From contig NZ_JACDTZ010000002.1 of assembly GCF_013978595.1 (NCBI RefSeq), positions 248,001 through 312,000 of the forward strand: 64,000 bases of DNA, given 5' to 3'. This document shows, in pieces, positions 37,250-47,785 of this stretch. The notes beneath the pieces are model-generated. The model was not told where the DNA came from. It did no database searches and saw only the letters and a program-made list of their open reading frames with translations. Position 1 is the stretch's first letter. The number at the start of each line of letters is the position of its first letter. A program made the position numbers and the translations under genes. The stretch comes from Corynebacterium haematomassiliense (GTDB lineage: Bacteria; Actinomycetota; Actinomycetes; Mycobacteriales; Mycobacteriaceae).

Positions 37250-38208
37250 GTCAAAAGGTGTCTTTCATGCGCATCGAAAATGTCTTTGCGGCTTGACTGC
37301 TGGTGACGAAACGGCACCGCCTGGTTGATCTGGTCAACCAACTGCTGAATTCGCGAGTTGAGTTCGTCAAGGTCGACGCACTGGTGACCATCGAGTGCGT
37401 GGATGACCTTGTGGGTGACGATCTTGACTGCGGCTTCGACATTGGCTTTGTCTTTCGGCCGTTTCGACCTCGTGGGCAGCGCTGCGGTGTTGTAATGCTC
37501 CAAAAACTGCTCGTAGGTGTCGTTGACCTTGCGGTTTCGATCCGCCGCGCTGATCGCGTTCGACGCAGTCGAGGCATTATCCGGCACCACAACCTCAGGC
37601 ACGCCCCCGAAGTAGGCGAACGCGTGGTGGTGGGCATCAAGCCAGGAATGCTGGCGCTCATCCGGACATGCGAGGGCAAAAATCATCCCTGAATACGGCA
37701 TTGAGGCGACAAACACGCTGACCTTCACCCCCGGTGCGCCATAAGGGTCGAACAGGCGCATCTTGGTGCCTGCCCAATCCACCTGCATGGTGTGCCCCGG
37801 TGTATGGGTGATGCGTGCGGTCAAACCGGCCGCATCGACATGAGACGCCACCAACTGGCGAAACCGGTCGTAGCTGTAATGGAGCTGGCCGGGTAAAGCA
37901 GGTGTGGTGGTGTAGCGAGCCCACAGCACTTGCAGTGTCTGCTTGTTACGCCCCGTGCGGGCTTTGACCACCGCATCGAAATCGATAGGGACGAACTCGC
38001 CCTGGCCTGTGCTGCGCCCATCTACGAATAACTCGTCGAGCTCATCATCCGTCAACGCCAACACCTGGTCGATAGTGCGAATCCCGAGGGATCGAAGCAC
38101 CTGGTTCGACCGGGAAATCGCGCGGTGGGAGCATCCCAGCTGTTGTTCAATCTGGCGGTACGAACGCTGCTGCACAAGCAGCTTCATCACCGCCCGGTAA
38201 TCCGTCAT
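37250..38208 (-). pseudogene. istA: istA 5' part (interrupted transposase), copy B
   Basis: These are the N-terminal 320 or so codons of IstA, including the HTH and the complete rve core: DWAGTKMRL, CPDERQHSWLD, VVPDNAS and KDKANVEAAVK, i.e. the likely DDE set. The frame breaks after HLLT and reads a few codons of IS256 end sequence (RVSGSLCVRL). It therefore still encodes a 330-residue protein with all catalytic residues but no C-terminal region. Confidence 0.9.
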
Positions 38209-38354
38209 CAGCGGACTCCTTCCGGTAACCGGCTACACCCCTGTGGTGCAACCACCCGAAAGCATCACCCGCCACCGCCAACCCCGCTACCGGAAACCCA
38301 CTGAACCGCTACCCGAAAGTCACCACACCGCTACCAACTAGCCGGTCGCAACAA

Positions 38355-38376
38355 AATAAGCATCCTGGAGTAAGCA
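38355..38376 (-). repeat. 22-bp inverted repeat, right arm
   Basis: This is the reverse complement of 34192-34213 with one mismatch. It starts one base after the right end of IS21 copy B, partly inside the 5-bp target duplication. The following stretch to 38449 has no ORF or other structure that I can support. Confidence 0.85.
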
Positions 38377-38449
38377 CCCTCGGAATTGGGGGAAAAATTG
38401 GGCCGGAATAGGACCGGAATGGGGGGCGGGGCAGCGGCGACCATTTCCG

Positions 38450-39133
38450 TCAGCGCCAGGCGCGGGCCGCGGCGACGAAGCCCTCGGCCAGCCTTTCGCC
38501 GGTGCGGGTGAGATGGTCGTCGTGGCGCAGCAGCTCCGCTTCGACCGCGGCACCGTCGTGGCCGCCGTTCGCCGCCCACTGGCCGGCAACCTCCGGCGAG
38601 CACTCCGGGTGGAACTGCACCGAGACGATCGACTCCAGCCGCATGGCCTGGATCGGGCAGCGCTCGCTGGATGCCAGGAGTGTCGCGCGGGGAGGGAGCG
38701 TGACTACCGCGTCGTGGTGGGATTGCTCGACCATCAAGGTTGCGCCGAGGGGGCCGAGCAGGGGATCGTCCACACCTGCGTCGGTCAACGTCACCTGGGT
38801 AGCGCCTTCTTCGTCCTGCGCCGCCAGGCCGACGGAAACTTCGCCGCCGAAACAGTCGGCGATGATCTGATGGCCCAAACAGATGCCGAGGACGGGCGTG
38901 CCCGATTCAAAGGCGCTGTGCAGCAGCTCGTGCACCGCCGGTAGCCACGGCGAGGCGTGCGTGTCCAGCGCATCTGCGCGTCCACCGAGGAGGATGAGGG
39001 GGTCGCCGGAGGCGTCGATAGGCAATGGCTCCCCGAGATCGACGGTGCGCAGGGTGGCGCCGGCGCGCTCGAGCCACGGGCCGAGGCGTTGCAGTGGCGC
39101 GAACGAATCGGGCTGCAGAACGGTGATGCGCAT
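38450..39133 (-). CDS. Class I glutamine amidotransferase-like protein
   Basis: This 227-residue GATase1 domain protein has the nucleophile C85 in GICLGHQ, H175 and E177 in VQFHPE, and the N-terminal LILLGGR. It resembles the stand-alone 'GMP synthase glutamine amidotransferase-like' proteins that act in amino-group transfer or gamma-glutamyl bond hydrolysis; a true GMP synthase is excluded because the synthetase domain is absent. The substrate is unknown. It lies 2 nt downstream of a two-gene unknown module, perhaps sharing its transcript. Confidence 0.85.
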   Translation of the reverse strand: MRITVLQPDSFAPLQRLGPWLERAGATLRTVDLGEPLPIDASGDPLILLGGRADALDTHASPWLPAVHELLHSAFESGTPVLGICLGHQIIADCFGGEVSVGLAAQDEEGATQVTLTDAGVDDPLLGPLGATLMVEQSHHDAVVTLPPRATLLASSERCPIQAMRLESIVSVQFHPECSPEVAGQWAANGGHDGAAVEAELLRHDDHLTRTGERLAEGFVAAARAWR

Positions 39134-39135
39134 GG

Positions 39136-39293
39136 CTAGAGGTCGAAGGATGCTGCGCGGAGAATGTCCGGCGTAATGGGAACCTTGCCTTTTCCTTCCT
39201 TATCGCGCTTCACGATGAGCTTGGCCGCGGCGATCTGGCTCCGGGAAAACTCCGGCTTCGGAGACTGAATTTCTCTAGCTTTGGATCGGGCTG

Positions 39294-39297
<4 letters not shown>
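39136..39297 (-). CDS. Unknown basic small protein, 53 aa
   Basis: This ORF starts MTARSKAREI and ends ILRAASFDL. It is strongly basic and hydrophilic. Residues 24-39 (AAKLIVKRDKEGKGKV) are lysine-rich, and a PITPDIL motif follows. Its ATG overlaps the stop of the upstream 137-aa gene (ATGA at 39294-39297), and the frame runs to within 3 bases of the amidotransferase start region, which supports it as real. It resembles the small antitoxin-like partner proteins of two-gene modules, but no family is recognised. Confidence 0.6.
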
Positions 39298-40801
<1,504 letters not shown>

Positions 40802-40878
40802 GCCCGCACCTCGCGTCACCGTCGCACAGCCTCCTCTACGATGTGTTTGGTAAATGACACATAGTTGAAGGGACGTCG

Positions 40879-41973
40879 ATGGCTACCTCGACCGCGCCGC
40901 GCAAGGCGTACACCGACGAACACGGCATTGAGCGCGCCTCGAAGCAGCAGCAGGGCGGCTTTGAGGCGAAGGTGGAGAAGAAGTCTCCCGCCGCCGGCCA
41001 CGTGCTGCGCATGAATGAGCGTTTCGGCTCGCAAGGCGGAAACCAGATGGCCGCCGGCATCACCTACTTCTCGGTGCTGGCGCTGTTCCCGCTGCTGATG
41101 CTGGTCTTCGCAGGACTCGGCTTCTTCCTCAACGCCCGCCCGGATCTGATGGACGACATCCAAAACCAAATCACCAATTCCCTGGACGGGGACTTGGGCG
41201 ACATGGTCAACGAGCTGGTCGAGACCGCCATCGACCAGCGCGGCGCCGTGGCCGGCATCGGTTTGCTCACCACCCTGTGGTCCGGCCTGGGCTGGATGAA
41301 CAACCTGCGCGTCGGCGTGTCCGCGATGTGGAAGGTGGACGCGAATGAGGGCGGCAACTTCGTGACCAAGAAGCTCGCGGACCTGGTCGGCTTGATCGTG
41401 CTGATCGTGCTGTTCCTGGTCGCCACGTCGGTGACCGCGGTGGGCCTGTCCAGCTGGACCAGCACCGCCATGGACCGCCTGGGCATCGGCGACTTCCCGG
41501 GTTCCCGCGCGGTGGTGTGGCTCGTCGGCTTCCTGGTCAGCGTGCTGGCCAGCTTCCTGGTCATGCTGTGGGTGAACATGTACATGCCTCGCACGAAGGT
41601 GCCGGCGAAGTCCGGTTTGAAGGGCGCGCTGCTCGGCGCGGTCATCTTCGCCATCCTGCAGCAGTTCGCCGGCCTGGTCATTTCTTCGGCCACCGGTAGC
41701 CCGGCGGGTGCGATCTTCGGCCCGATCATCACGCTGATGGTCATGCTGTACTTGGTCTGGCGCGTGGTGCTCTACGTCGCGGCGTGGACCGCCACCACCG
41801 AGGAGTCCCTCGCGTTGGCCCCGGCTGAGGTGCCGGAGCCGGCCGTGATCAACGTCCGCGCGGGCGCGGTCCGCGGCAGGGAGGAGTCCAAGCCGTCCGG
41901 CAAGGCGCTGGGGGTTGGCGCGGCGCTGGGCGCTATCGGCGTCGGCGTGGTTTCTCTCCTGTCCCGAGACTAA
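40879..41973 (+). CDS. YhjD/YihY/BrkB-family inner membrane protein
   Basis: This 364-residue protein has a polar N-terminus of about 55 residues, then about six membrane helices (roughly 60-85, 121-140, 163-187, 210-233, 246-268 and 278-300) and a cytoplasmic tail. ITYFSVLALFPLLM in the first helix is characteristic of the YihY/BrkB family. Family members have been linked to envelope integrity and, for YhjD, to lipid/LPS flipping in Gram-negatives; the role in corynebacteria is unclear. It follows trpS by 77 nt with its own Shine-Dalgarno (AAGGGA). Its last 41 bp overlap the convergent carboxypeptidase gene. Confidence 0.88.
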   Translation: MATSTAPRKAYTDEHGIERASKQQQGGFEAKVEKKSPAAGHVLRMNERFGSQGGNQMAAGITYFSVLALFPLLMLVFAGLGFFLNARPDLMDDIQNQITNSLDGDLGDMVNELVETAIDQRGAVAGIGLLTTLWSGLGWMNNLRVGVSAMWKVDANEGGNFVTKKLADLVGLIVLIVLFLVATSVTAVGLSSWTSTAMDRLGIGDFPGSRAVVWLVGFLVSVLASFLVMLWVNMYMPRTKVPAKSGLKGALLGAVIFAILQQFAGLVISSATGSPAGAIFGPIITLMVMLYLVWRVVLYVAAWTATTEESLALAPAEVPEPAVINVRAGAVRGREESKPSGKALGVGAALGAIGVGVVSLLSRD

Positions 41974-43186
41974 ACGCGGTGGCCAGCGCGGCGAGCGCGA
42001 GTACGGCCACCACAATCACATAGGACCACCAGCGGTTCCAGGTCGTCTCCTCCCCAGCTTGCTCAGGCGCAGGCGCGGGGGTGGGGGCGGCCGTTGTCGT
42101 TTCTGGGGTCTCCGCAGCGAGGGGCTCAAGCTTTGCGACGGAGCTTCGCACCCCATACGCCTCGTGCAAAAGCATCTGTGCCTGCTCCCAGGGGCGGTGG
42201 TCGTAGGCCGTGGTGTCCAGCACAACCGCCACGAGGCGGCGGCCTTCGTGGTTCACGGCGCCGACGAACGTGTGGTTCGCGTCGTCGGTGTAGCCGGTCT
42301 TGCCTCCGATGCCGTCCGGGTCGTTGAGGTAGAGCTGGTTGTCGTTCCACAGCTCGAACGCCGGCAGGTCGTCGAAGCCGGGGAAGGTGGTGTGCTCCGT
42401 GTCCACGATGCGGGTGAAGGTGGGGTCGGCGAACGCCGCGGTGTAGGCCAGGCCCATGTCCCAGGCGGAGGTGGACATGCCAGCGCCGTCTAGGCCGGAA
42501 TACGACGTCGCGCGGGTGTCCGACATGCCGAGCTTCTTGGCCAGCGCATTGACCTTGCCCAGCGCCAGCTCGTCGCCGCCGAGGGCCTGGGCGAGCGCGT
42601 GTGCGCAGTCGTTGCCCGAGGACAGCAGCAGGCCGGTGAGCAGGTCTTCGACGGTGTAGTCGCCGCCCTCGCCGATGCCGGCGGCGGAGCCTTCCTGGCC
42701 AGCGGATTCCGCGGAGACCGGGACCTTCTGGTCCAGCGGCAGCTCGTCGATCACGGTCAGCGCGAGCAGCACCTTGATGATGGAGGCGGGCCGGTAGCGC
42801 CCGTGCGGGTCCTTCATCGCCACCACGTCGCCGGAATCTAGGTCGGCCACCAGCCAGGAGGAGGCGACCACGCCGTCGGGGACCTGGTAGCCGTCGGCTG
42901 CGGTTATGCCGCAGGGGCCGTCGAAAAGCACGGGCAGCGGGGAAGGGGAGGACGCGGCGCGCTCGGAGGTGGACACCGGCTCCGGCGGCCACGTGGCCTG
43001 CGGGCAGTTGTCGGTGTCGGGGGCGCGGCCGCGGCTGGGCGGGACCCAGTTGCCGCCCTCGTCGTAGTAGCCGACGGTCGGGCCGGCCGAGGAGGTGGCT
43101 TCGGTCGGGGTTTCGGCGTCTTGGGCGTGAGCTGCCGTCGCAAAGCAAAAGCTCAATGCTGTGGCAGCTGCGAGCGCACGCTTCAT
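41933..43186 (-). CDS. D-alanyl-D-alanine carboxypeptidase (PBP5-like)
   Basis: This 417-residue exported penicillin-binding protein has a signal peptide (1-21, cleavage after AHA). An extra Pro/Ser-rich region of about 70 residues precedes the catalytic domain with S135-x-x-K138 (SIIK), S190-G-N192 and K296-T-G. A C-terminal membrane anchor (about 386-409) ends in a basic tail GEKPRRRR. It trims the terminal D-Ala of peptidoglycan stem peptides outside the membrane. The gene is followed closely upstream by the TRIC-like gene (1-bp spacing), so both may be co-transcribed. Confidence 0.93.
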   Translation of the reverse strand: MKRALAAATALSFCFATAAHAQDAETPTEATSSAGPTVGYYDEGGNWVPPSRGRAPDTDNCPQATWPPEPVSTSERAASSPSPLPVLFDGPCGITAADGYQVPDGVVASSWLVADLDSGDVVAMKDPHGRYRPASIIKVLLALTVIDELPLDQKVPVSAESAGQEGSAAGIGEGGDYTVEDLLTGLLLSSGNDCAHALAQALGGDELALGKVNALAKKLGMSDTRATSYSGLDGAGMSTSAWDMGLAYTAAFADPTFTRIVDTEHTTFPGFDDLPAFELWNDNQLYLNDPDGIGGKTGYTDDANHTFVGAVNHEGRRLVAVVLDTTAYDHRPWEQAQMLLHEAYGVRSSVAKLEPLAAETPETTTAAPTPAPAPEQAGEETTWNRWWSYVIVVAVLALAALATAFSLGTGEKPRRRR

Positions 43187-44317
43187 CTAGGAATCCTTCT
43201 GGTCGTAGCGGGCCGCGAGCCGCTCGATGAGCTCGTCGGTGAGGGCCTCGTCTGAGAGAATGATATCCAGCATGTCGGCGTGCATCGCCTCCGTCTCGGC
43301 CGGGTCCGGCTCCTCCGCGGCCTCGTCCTCGTAGGAATCGCCGGCCAAATCCACGCCGATGCTGTCGAAGAGGCTCTCGTCCTCTGCAGCTTCGTTGGCG
43401 CCCACGGCCTCCGCCAGCACCTCAGCGTCGATGGCGGGGAACTGGGTAGTGAACTCGGTGAGGAAATCGTCCGCGTCGCTGACCGCCTCCGCCGGGCGCT
43501 TGCCCTTGCGGATCTCCGCCTCGATGCGCCGCTGCAGCGCCTTCTCCATCTGCCGGTGGCGCCAAGAGCGCACACGGGTGGGCTCAAGCTCGCGGGCCAC
43601 CGCGCGCGACTTGTTCTCCGCCTTCTTGGCCAGGTGCGCGACTTGCGTGGCCGTCATGTTCACCGTGGCGTTCACGGGCGCGAACTCGGAGTCGGTGGAA
43701 ACGCGCCAGTTGCCCCAGTAGCCGGCGAGGAACAACGCGAAGCTGACCACGGGGCCGATGACCATGCCGAGCGCGAGGAAGCCGGTGGCGTTGCTCACCA
43801 ACATGATCACTGCGCACGCCACCGCTGGGATGACGGTGGGTTGGTTGCCGCCGAACACGCTGGGTTCGCGGCCCGTGACTACGTCGCGGATCATGCCGCC
43901 GCCGGTGGCGGTGAACACGCCCATCATGATCGTGGGCAAAACCGGCAGGCCGTACTGGATGGCCTTGGAGGCGCCGGTGGCCGCCCACAGGGAGGACACC
44001 AGCGCGTCGCCGTGGGACTGCAAAAGCTCCCACGCTTTGCCCTTGAAGTAGGTGAACCGGGCGATCAGCGCGCCGGTGAACGCCAGGATGAGGTACTCCG
44101 GCTGGCTCATCGCAGCGACGGTGCCCTGGTTGATCAGCACGTCGCGCAACATGCCGCCGCCGAGGGCGGAGAGCATGGCGATGAAAAAGAAGCCCACGAT
44201 GTCGTAGCCGAGCTGGCGGGCCAGGGTGCCGCCGATGATGCCCATCAGTAGCACGCCGGAGACGTCCATCCAGTGATAGATGGAGCTGATGAGGGGGTCG
44301 ACCTGGTCCACTGCCAT
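43187..44317 (-). CDS. TRIC/UPF0126 cation channel-like membrane protein
   Basis: This protein of about 376 residues has seven membrane helices in the first 210 residues, arranged as two related halves each with a GGGM(L/I)RDV loop (ALGGGMLRDVL and ATGGGMIRDVV). That is the hallmark of the TRIC/UPF0126 family of trimeric potassium-type channels. The last 165 residues are a charged, acidic cytoplasmic extension (EDEAAEEPDPAETEAM) that is absent from the basic family fold. The frame extends upstream to 44374, but ATG 44317 (MAVDQVD) fits the family. It is only 1 bp from the carboxypeptidase start. Confidence 0.88.
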   Translation of the reverse strand: MAVDQVDPLISSIYHWMDVSGVLLMGIIGGTLARQLGYDIVGFFFIAMLSALGGGMLRDVLINQGTVAAMSQPEYLILAFTGALIARFTYFKGKAWELLQSHGDALVSSLWAATGASKAIQYGLPVLPTIMMGVFTATGGGMIRDVVTGREPSVFGGNQPTVIPAVACAVIMLVSNATGFLALGMVIGPVVSFALFLAGYWGNWRVSTDSEFAPVNATVNMTATQVAHLAKKAENKSRAVARELEPTRVRSWRHRQMEKALQRRIEAEIRKGKRPAEAVSDADDFLTEFTTQFPAIDAEVLAEAVGANEAAEDESLFDSIGVDLAGDSYEDEAAEEPDPAETEAMHADMLDIILSDEALTDELIERLAARYDQKDS

Positions 44318-44386
44318 AGCTGGAAATTGTAAAGGTGGCACGTTTCGCCGGCATGTCGGGATGCCCAGGGGCAACGGCGAAGCGGT

Positions 44387-45625
44387 TTAGAACTTGGAGA
44401 AACGCTTGATCAGCTGGTTTTCCATTTCGGTCCACGCCTCCGCCTTGTCGGTGAACGGCGCGGACGGCACGTAGCCCGCGGCGCGGGTGGAGCCGAGCAT
44501 GTACGCCAGGTAGTCCTGCATGCGCGGGTTGGCCAAAAGCAGGGAGTTCAGCGAGTCGTCCTGCGCCCAGTCCGCGGCATCCGCGAGCAGCTCGTAAGCC
44601 TTGGACATCTGTGCGGTGTCCACCGCGTCGGTGCCCTTGTTGATGTCGGCTGCGATGCCGTTGAAGGAGTAGGAGTTGTCCGGGTGGACCTCCACCTTCA
44701 GCTCGCCGGCGTTGGCGGTGTCGATGAGGTCCTGCCAGGTGGACACGCCAGCCAGGTCGTGGTCGTCGTTTTCCAGGATCCAGCGGCCCAGGTGCTTGGT
44801 GGACGGGAAGGTGATGATCTCGCCGTACTTGCCCAAGAACACCGGGGCGCCGCGCAGGTAGGTGCGCAGCGTGTACACGCTCTGGCCCTGGATGGAGATC
44901 TTCACCGGGTCGATGCCGGCGCGGCCCCACGCGGAGGAGTCGTACGGGTCTTCCGCGGCAGCGCGGGCCTCCTCGTCCGCGCGCGCCTGCTCGGCGGCAG
45001 CGGCGCGGGCTTCGGTGGCGGCGGCAATAGCGGTGCCGGCGGCTGCGACGCGCTGGGCATCGAGCTCCTGCGTATCGACGACACGGACAGACTCATCCAA
45101 CGACTTGACCACATTCTCCCAGTTCGCCAGCACAACACGGCCGACGCCGGACCACTCGGACAGGCCGTTTTCGCCTGCGTAGTGGTCGGAGCCGCGGCTG
45201 ACGTTGCCCAGGATGGAGTGGGAGGCGAAGAAAATCTGCGCCTGCTCCGCGGAGGCGACGTCCGCCAGGGAGCGGGAGATCTGGAACACGCGCGACAGGC
45301 GCGAGACGTTTTCGTGGCTCGGGCGGCCGGCCAGGAACTCGGGTGCGCCGATGATGTCGAAGTACTGCTTGTCGTTGGGCACCACGCGGTCGTCGCCCTG
45401 GGCCTGGAACTCCTGCCACTTTGGGTGGTCCGCCAGGTCGTGGGCGTTGGTCGTTTCCAGGTAGGCCAGGAGCTCCTCGGGGGAGTGGAAGGCCAGCACG
45501 GCTTGGTCGTCGCCGAGGAAGGCCTGCCACTCGCTGCCCTTTTCTTTCCAGGTCGGTGCCCACAGGGTGTAAAAGTCGCCCTCGGTGAGGGAGATCTTGA
45601 CGGGGAGAATCGCGCGCGTAGTCAT
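44387..45625 (-). CDS. Conserved unknown protein with internal duplication
   Basis: This 412-residue cytosolic protein has no recognised domain. Its two halves repeat: ILPVKISLTEGDFYTLWAP near residue 6 matches IDPVKISIQGQSVYTLRTY near 238, and each is followed by an FLG-x(5-8)-F block and an LxxYL/LGRWI...HDLA-x-x(5)-WQ(E/D) segment. An Ala/Arg/Glu helix (about 190-225) links the halves. Similar proteins appear to be conserved in corynebacteria (from memory), but no function is known to me. It is followed by the NlpC/WXG100-like pair in the same direction. Confidence 0.75.
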   Translation of the reverse strand: MTTRAILPVKISLTEGDFYTLWAPTWKEKGSEWQAFLGDDQAVLAFHSPEELLAYLETTNAHDLADHPKWQEFQAQGDDRVVPNDKQYFDIIGAPEFLAGRPSHENVSRLSRVFQISRSLADVASAEQAQIFFASHSILGNVSRGSDHYAGENGLSEWSGVGRVVLANWENVVKSLDESVRVVDTQELDAQRVAAAGTAIAAATEARAAAAEQARADEEARAAAEDPYDSSAWGRAGIDPVKISIQGQSVYTLRTYLRGAPVFLGKYGEIITFPSTKHLGRWILENDDHDLAGVSTWQDLIDTANAGELKVEVHPDNSYSFNGIAADINKGTDAVDTAQMSKAYELLADAADWAQDDSLNSLLLANPRMQDYLAYMLGSTRAAGYVPSAPFTDKAEAWTEMENQLIKRFSKF

Positions 45626-45635
45626 GCGGGAAACT

Positions 45636-46679
45636 TTAGCCGGTCGGCCTCCAGAATCCGCGGAAGGTCATGCCCAGATTTTCTGTGCGCACCGGGTTCA
45701 GCTGCACGGGGCTGCCCGCCTCGATCATCATCCCGTCTCCCGCGTACATGGCGGCGTGGCCGGACCACAGCACCAGATCCCCCGGCTGCAGCTCCTCGTA
45801 CGAGACCTGCCGGCCCACGGTTTGGTCCGCGGCGACGCGCGGGATGTCCAGCCCCGCCTGCTTGTACGCCCAGGAGGTTAGGCCGGAGCAGTCGAACCCG
45901 CCGGGTGCGGCCCCGCCCCACACGTACGGTGTGCCGATCTGGCTTTTCGCGGCTTCGACGGCGGCTGCGCCGACAGCGGATCCCGACTCTTGCGCCGGAG
46001 CAGGTTCCGGCGGCGGGGCGGCCGCTGCGGCAGGTTCCGGCGGTGGTGGCGGGGCGACGGCGGAGGCTGGCTTCACCTCCGGCGGCGCGGGCTGTGCAGC
46101 CGCCTTGGCCGGAGGCGCAACCAGGGAGGCCAGACGCTGCAGTTCCCCTCGCGCCTTCTCGGTTACAGGGCCGGGGCCGGGCATGATTCGGTTTTGAGCC
46201 GCAGCGGTCGCGGAGGAGAGCGTTTCCGCAACTTGCCGGAGGTCCTTCTCCAATGCGTTGAGCACCCGCAGTGCGTCCCTGATGGCGTCGGCGATGAGCC
46301 CGGCCACGTACGCGGCGGCGCCGAGCAGGCTCGCCGGTGAGATCGCAATGGCGGGCGTCGCAGCGGCTTTGCGGATGAGCTCCGCGCCGATGGTGGCTAA
46401 CTCAAAGGCCGCGGTGCCGATCAGCACGCCTCCGCGCACGACGCCGTCGCTGATCGTTGCGCGGTAGTCCGCCAGGTCCGCCGCAGCACCCGTCCGGGAA
46501 GCGCCGGAGGCGTTCGCCACCGCAGCCAGCGGGTCGAAGTCCGTGAAATCCGGCATACGAAACCCCGGCAGCGTCGGCATGTCGAAGGGCAGCAGTTTCG
46601 CCAGCATGCTGGCTGTGCCGTGCACATCCAGGCCAGCACTGGTTAAGGGGCCAGCGAAATCGAGTTTCAGAGAGCTCAT
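45636..46679 (-). CDS. NlpC/P60-family peptidase without Sec signal
   Basis: This 347-residue protein has a helix-rich N-terminal half (about 1-180, with Ala/Gly/Leu-rich stretches at 85-140), a Pro/Ala-rich linker (about 190-235) and a C-terminal NlpC/P60 domain with C264 in FDCSGLT and H308 in SGHAAMYAG. Such enzymes cut D-Glu-mesoDAP bonds in peptidoglycan. There is no N-terminal signal peptide. The gene overlaps a WXG100-like ORF by ATGA (46676-46679), so secretion by a type VII-like route, as for ESX-associated NlpC proteins, is a reasonable inference. Confidence 0.85.
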   Translation of the reverse strand: MSSLKLDFAGPLTSAGLDVHGTASMLAKLLPFDMPTLPGFRMPDFTDFDPLAAVANASGASRTGAAADLADYRATISDGVVRGGVLIGTAAFELATIGAELIRKAAATPAIAISPASLLGAAAYVAGLIADAIRDALRVLNALEKDLRQVAETLSSATAAAQNRIMPGPGPVTEKARGELQRLASLVAPPAKAAAQPAPPEVKPASAVAPPPPPEPAAAAAPPPEPAPAQESGSAVGAAAVEAAKSQIGTPYVWGGAAPGGFDCSGLTSWAYKQAGLDIPRVAADQTVGRQVSYEELQPGDLVLWSGHAAMYAGDGMMIEAGSPVQLNPVRTENLGMTFRGFWRPTG

Positions 46680-46963
46680 AGCGTGGCCCCCAGCTTCTGG
46701 CAGGTGCAGGCGTCAACGGCCGCGGCGGCGTCGACCGCCAGGTCCATCGCCTCGGCGATGCGGTGGGCCTCGGCGCGCAGTGCCTCTGCATCAGTGTTGG
46801 CTTTGGCGATGGACTCGCTCACCGCGGCACTGAATTCGCCGAGGGGCCAGGTGGCGGGCACAGAAACGTCGTGAAGCAATTGCAAACGTGCTGCGTCGTC
46901 GCGCAGCGACTCGGTCATGGCGGATACGGCAGCGGAATCAATGTGGAAAACAGTCATGGCCAT
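46676..46963 (-). CDS. WXG100-like small helical protein
   Basis: This 95-residue protein is predicted to form two helices around a turn containing TWPLGEF (W near residue 39), similar to ESX/WXG100 proteins although the exact W-x-G is W-P-L-G. It is Ala-rich, acidic, with one CxC near the C-terminus. It directly precedes and overlaps the NlpC gene. In mycobacteria and corynebacteria such pairs occur outside full ESX loci. A role as secretion partner is inferred from this pairing. Confidence 0.65.
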   Translation of the reverse strand: MAMTVFHIDSAAVSAMTESLRDDAARLQLLHDVSVPATWPLGEFSAAVSESIAKANTDAEALRAEAHRIAEAMDLAVDAAAAVDACTCQKLGATL

Positions 46964-47043
46964 TGGACGCGAAAAACACCGCCCCGGTTCCCTCGGGGCG
47001 CAAAAAATCTCCGCGCCCCGCGGAGTGAACTAGCATGAGCCGC

Positions 47044-47679
47044 ATGGATATCACGGTTGTCAACCACCCCCTTGCCGCGTCCCGCCTGACCATCATGCGC
47101 GACAAGCGCTCCAACAACGCGGCGTTCCGTGCGGCGCTGGCGGACCTGGGCGCGATGCTCATCTACGAAGCGGCGCGCGGCCTCGAGGTGGAGGAGTTCG
47201 ACACCGAAACCCCCGTCGCCACCGCCCGCGGCGCGCGTCTTGCCACCCCGCCGATCATCGTGCCGATCATCCGCGCGGGCCTGGGCATGGTCGACCCGGC
47301 GCTGTCGATGATCCCGGACGCGCAGGTGGGCTTCATCGGGCTTGCGCGCGACGAAACTACCCACGAGCCGGTGCCCTACCTGGAGGCCCTGCCGCAGGAC
47401 CTGTCGGGCCAGCCCGTGTTCCTGGTGGATCCGATGCTGGCCACCGGCGGCTCGTTGCTGCACGCCATTGACCTGCTGGTTGAGCGCGGCGCGGACGACA
47501 TCACGTGCATTTGCATGGTTTCTGCGCAGCCGGGCGTAGACAGGCTGGAGGCCCACGGCGGACCGGTGCGCCTGGTCACCGCCACCATCGACCCGTCGCT
47601 CAACGAGGACGCCTACATCGTCCCTGGTCTGGGCGACGCGGGCGATCGTCTCTACGGCCCGCGCAACATCGAGCTTTAA
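47044..47679 (+). CDS. upp: Uracil phosphoribosyltransferase
   Basis: Upp salvages uracil to UMP using PRPP. The PRPP loop is DPMLATGGS (129-137) and the uracil-binding end reads [21 protein letters not shown] at 47031-47036 looks like a -10 and would place the transcript start at ATG 47044, a leaderless start; an in-frame ATG at 47035 lies inside that hexamer. It gives a 211-residue protein of normal length. It is divergent from the WXG100-like gene. Confidence 0.96.
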   Translation: MDITVVNHPLAASRLTIMRDKRSNNAAFRAALADLGAMLIYEAARGLEVEEFDTETPVATARGARLATPPIIVPIIRAGLGMVDPALSMIPDAQVGFIGLARDETTHEPVPYLEALPQDLSGQPVFLVDPMLATGGSLLHAIDLLVERGADDITCICMVSAQPGVDRLEAHGGPVRLVTATIDPSLNEDAYIVPGLGDAGDRLYGPRNIEL

Positions 47680-47785
47680 GCTTGTCGACGTTCCTCCGGT
47701 AGCGCCGCCGTCAATCCCGCGCTACATTGCGTGGCGTAACTGGTTGACCGCTTTGGGGAGCGCCGACGTAAACGGGGGAAAGACC

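Larger units (their letters stand above)
34259..38353 (-). mobile_element. IS21-family element, copy B (carries a nested IS256-type element)
   Basis: This is the second copy of the element at 9358-13453, same orientation and 1 bp shorter, from TGTTTAGAAG to TCGCAACA. It is flanked by a 5-bp duplication AAATA (34254-34258, 38354-38358). It is inserted in the loop of a 22-bp inverted repeat between acpS and the glutamine amidotransferase gene. It encodes intact istB, and istA broken by an IS256 element at a site about 0.35 kb (of istA sequence) from the break in copy A. Confidence 0.93.
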
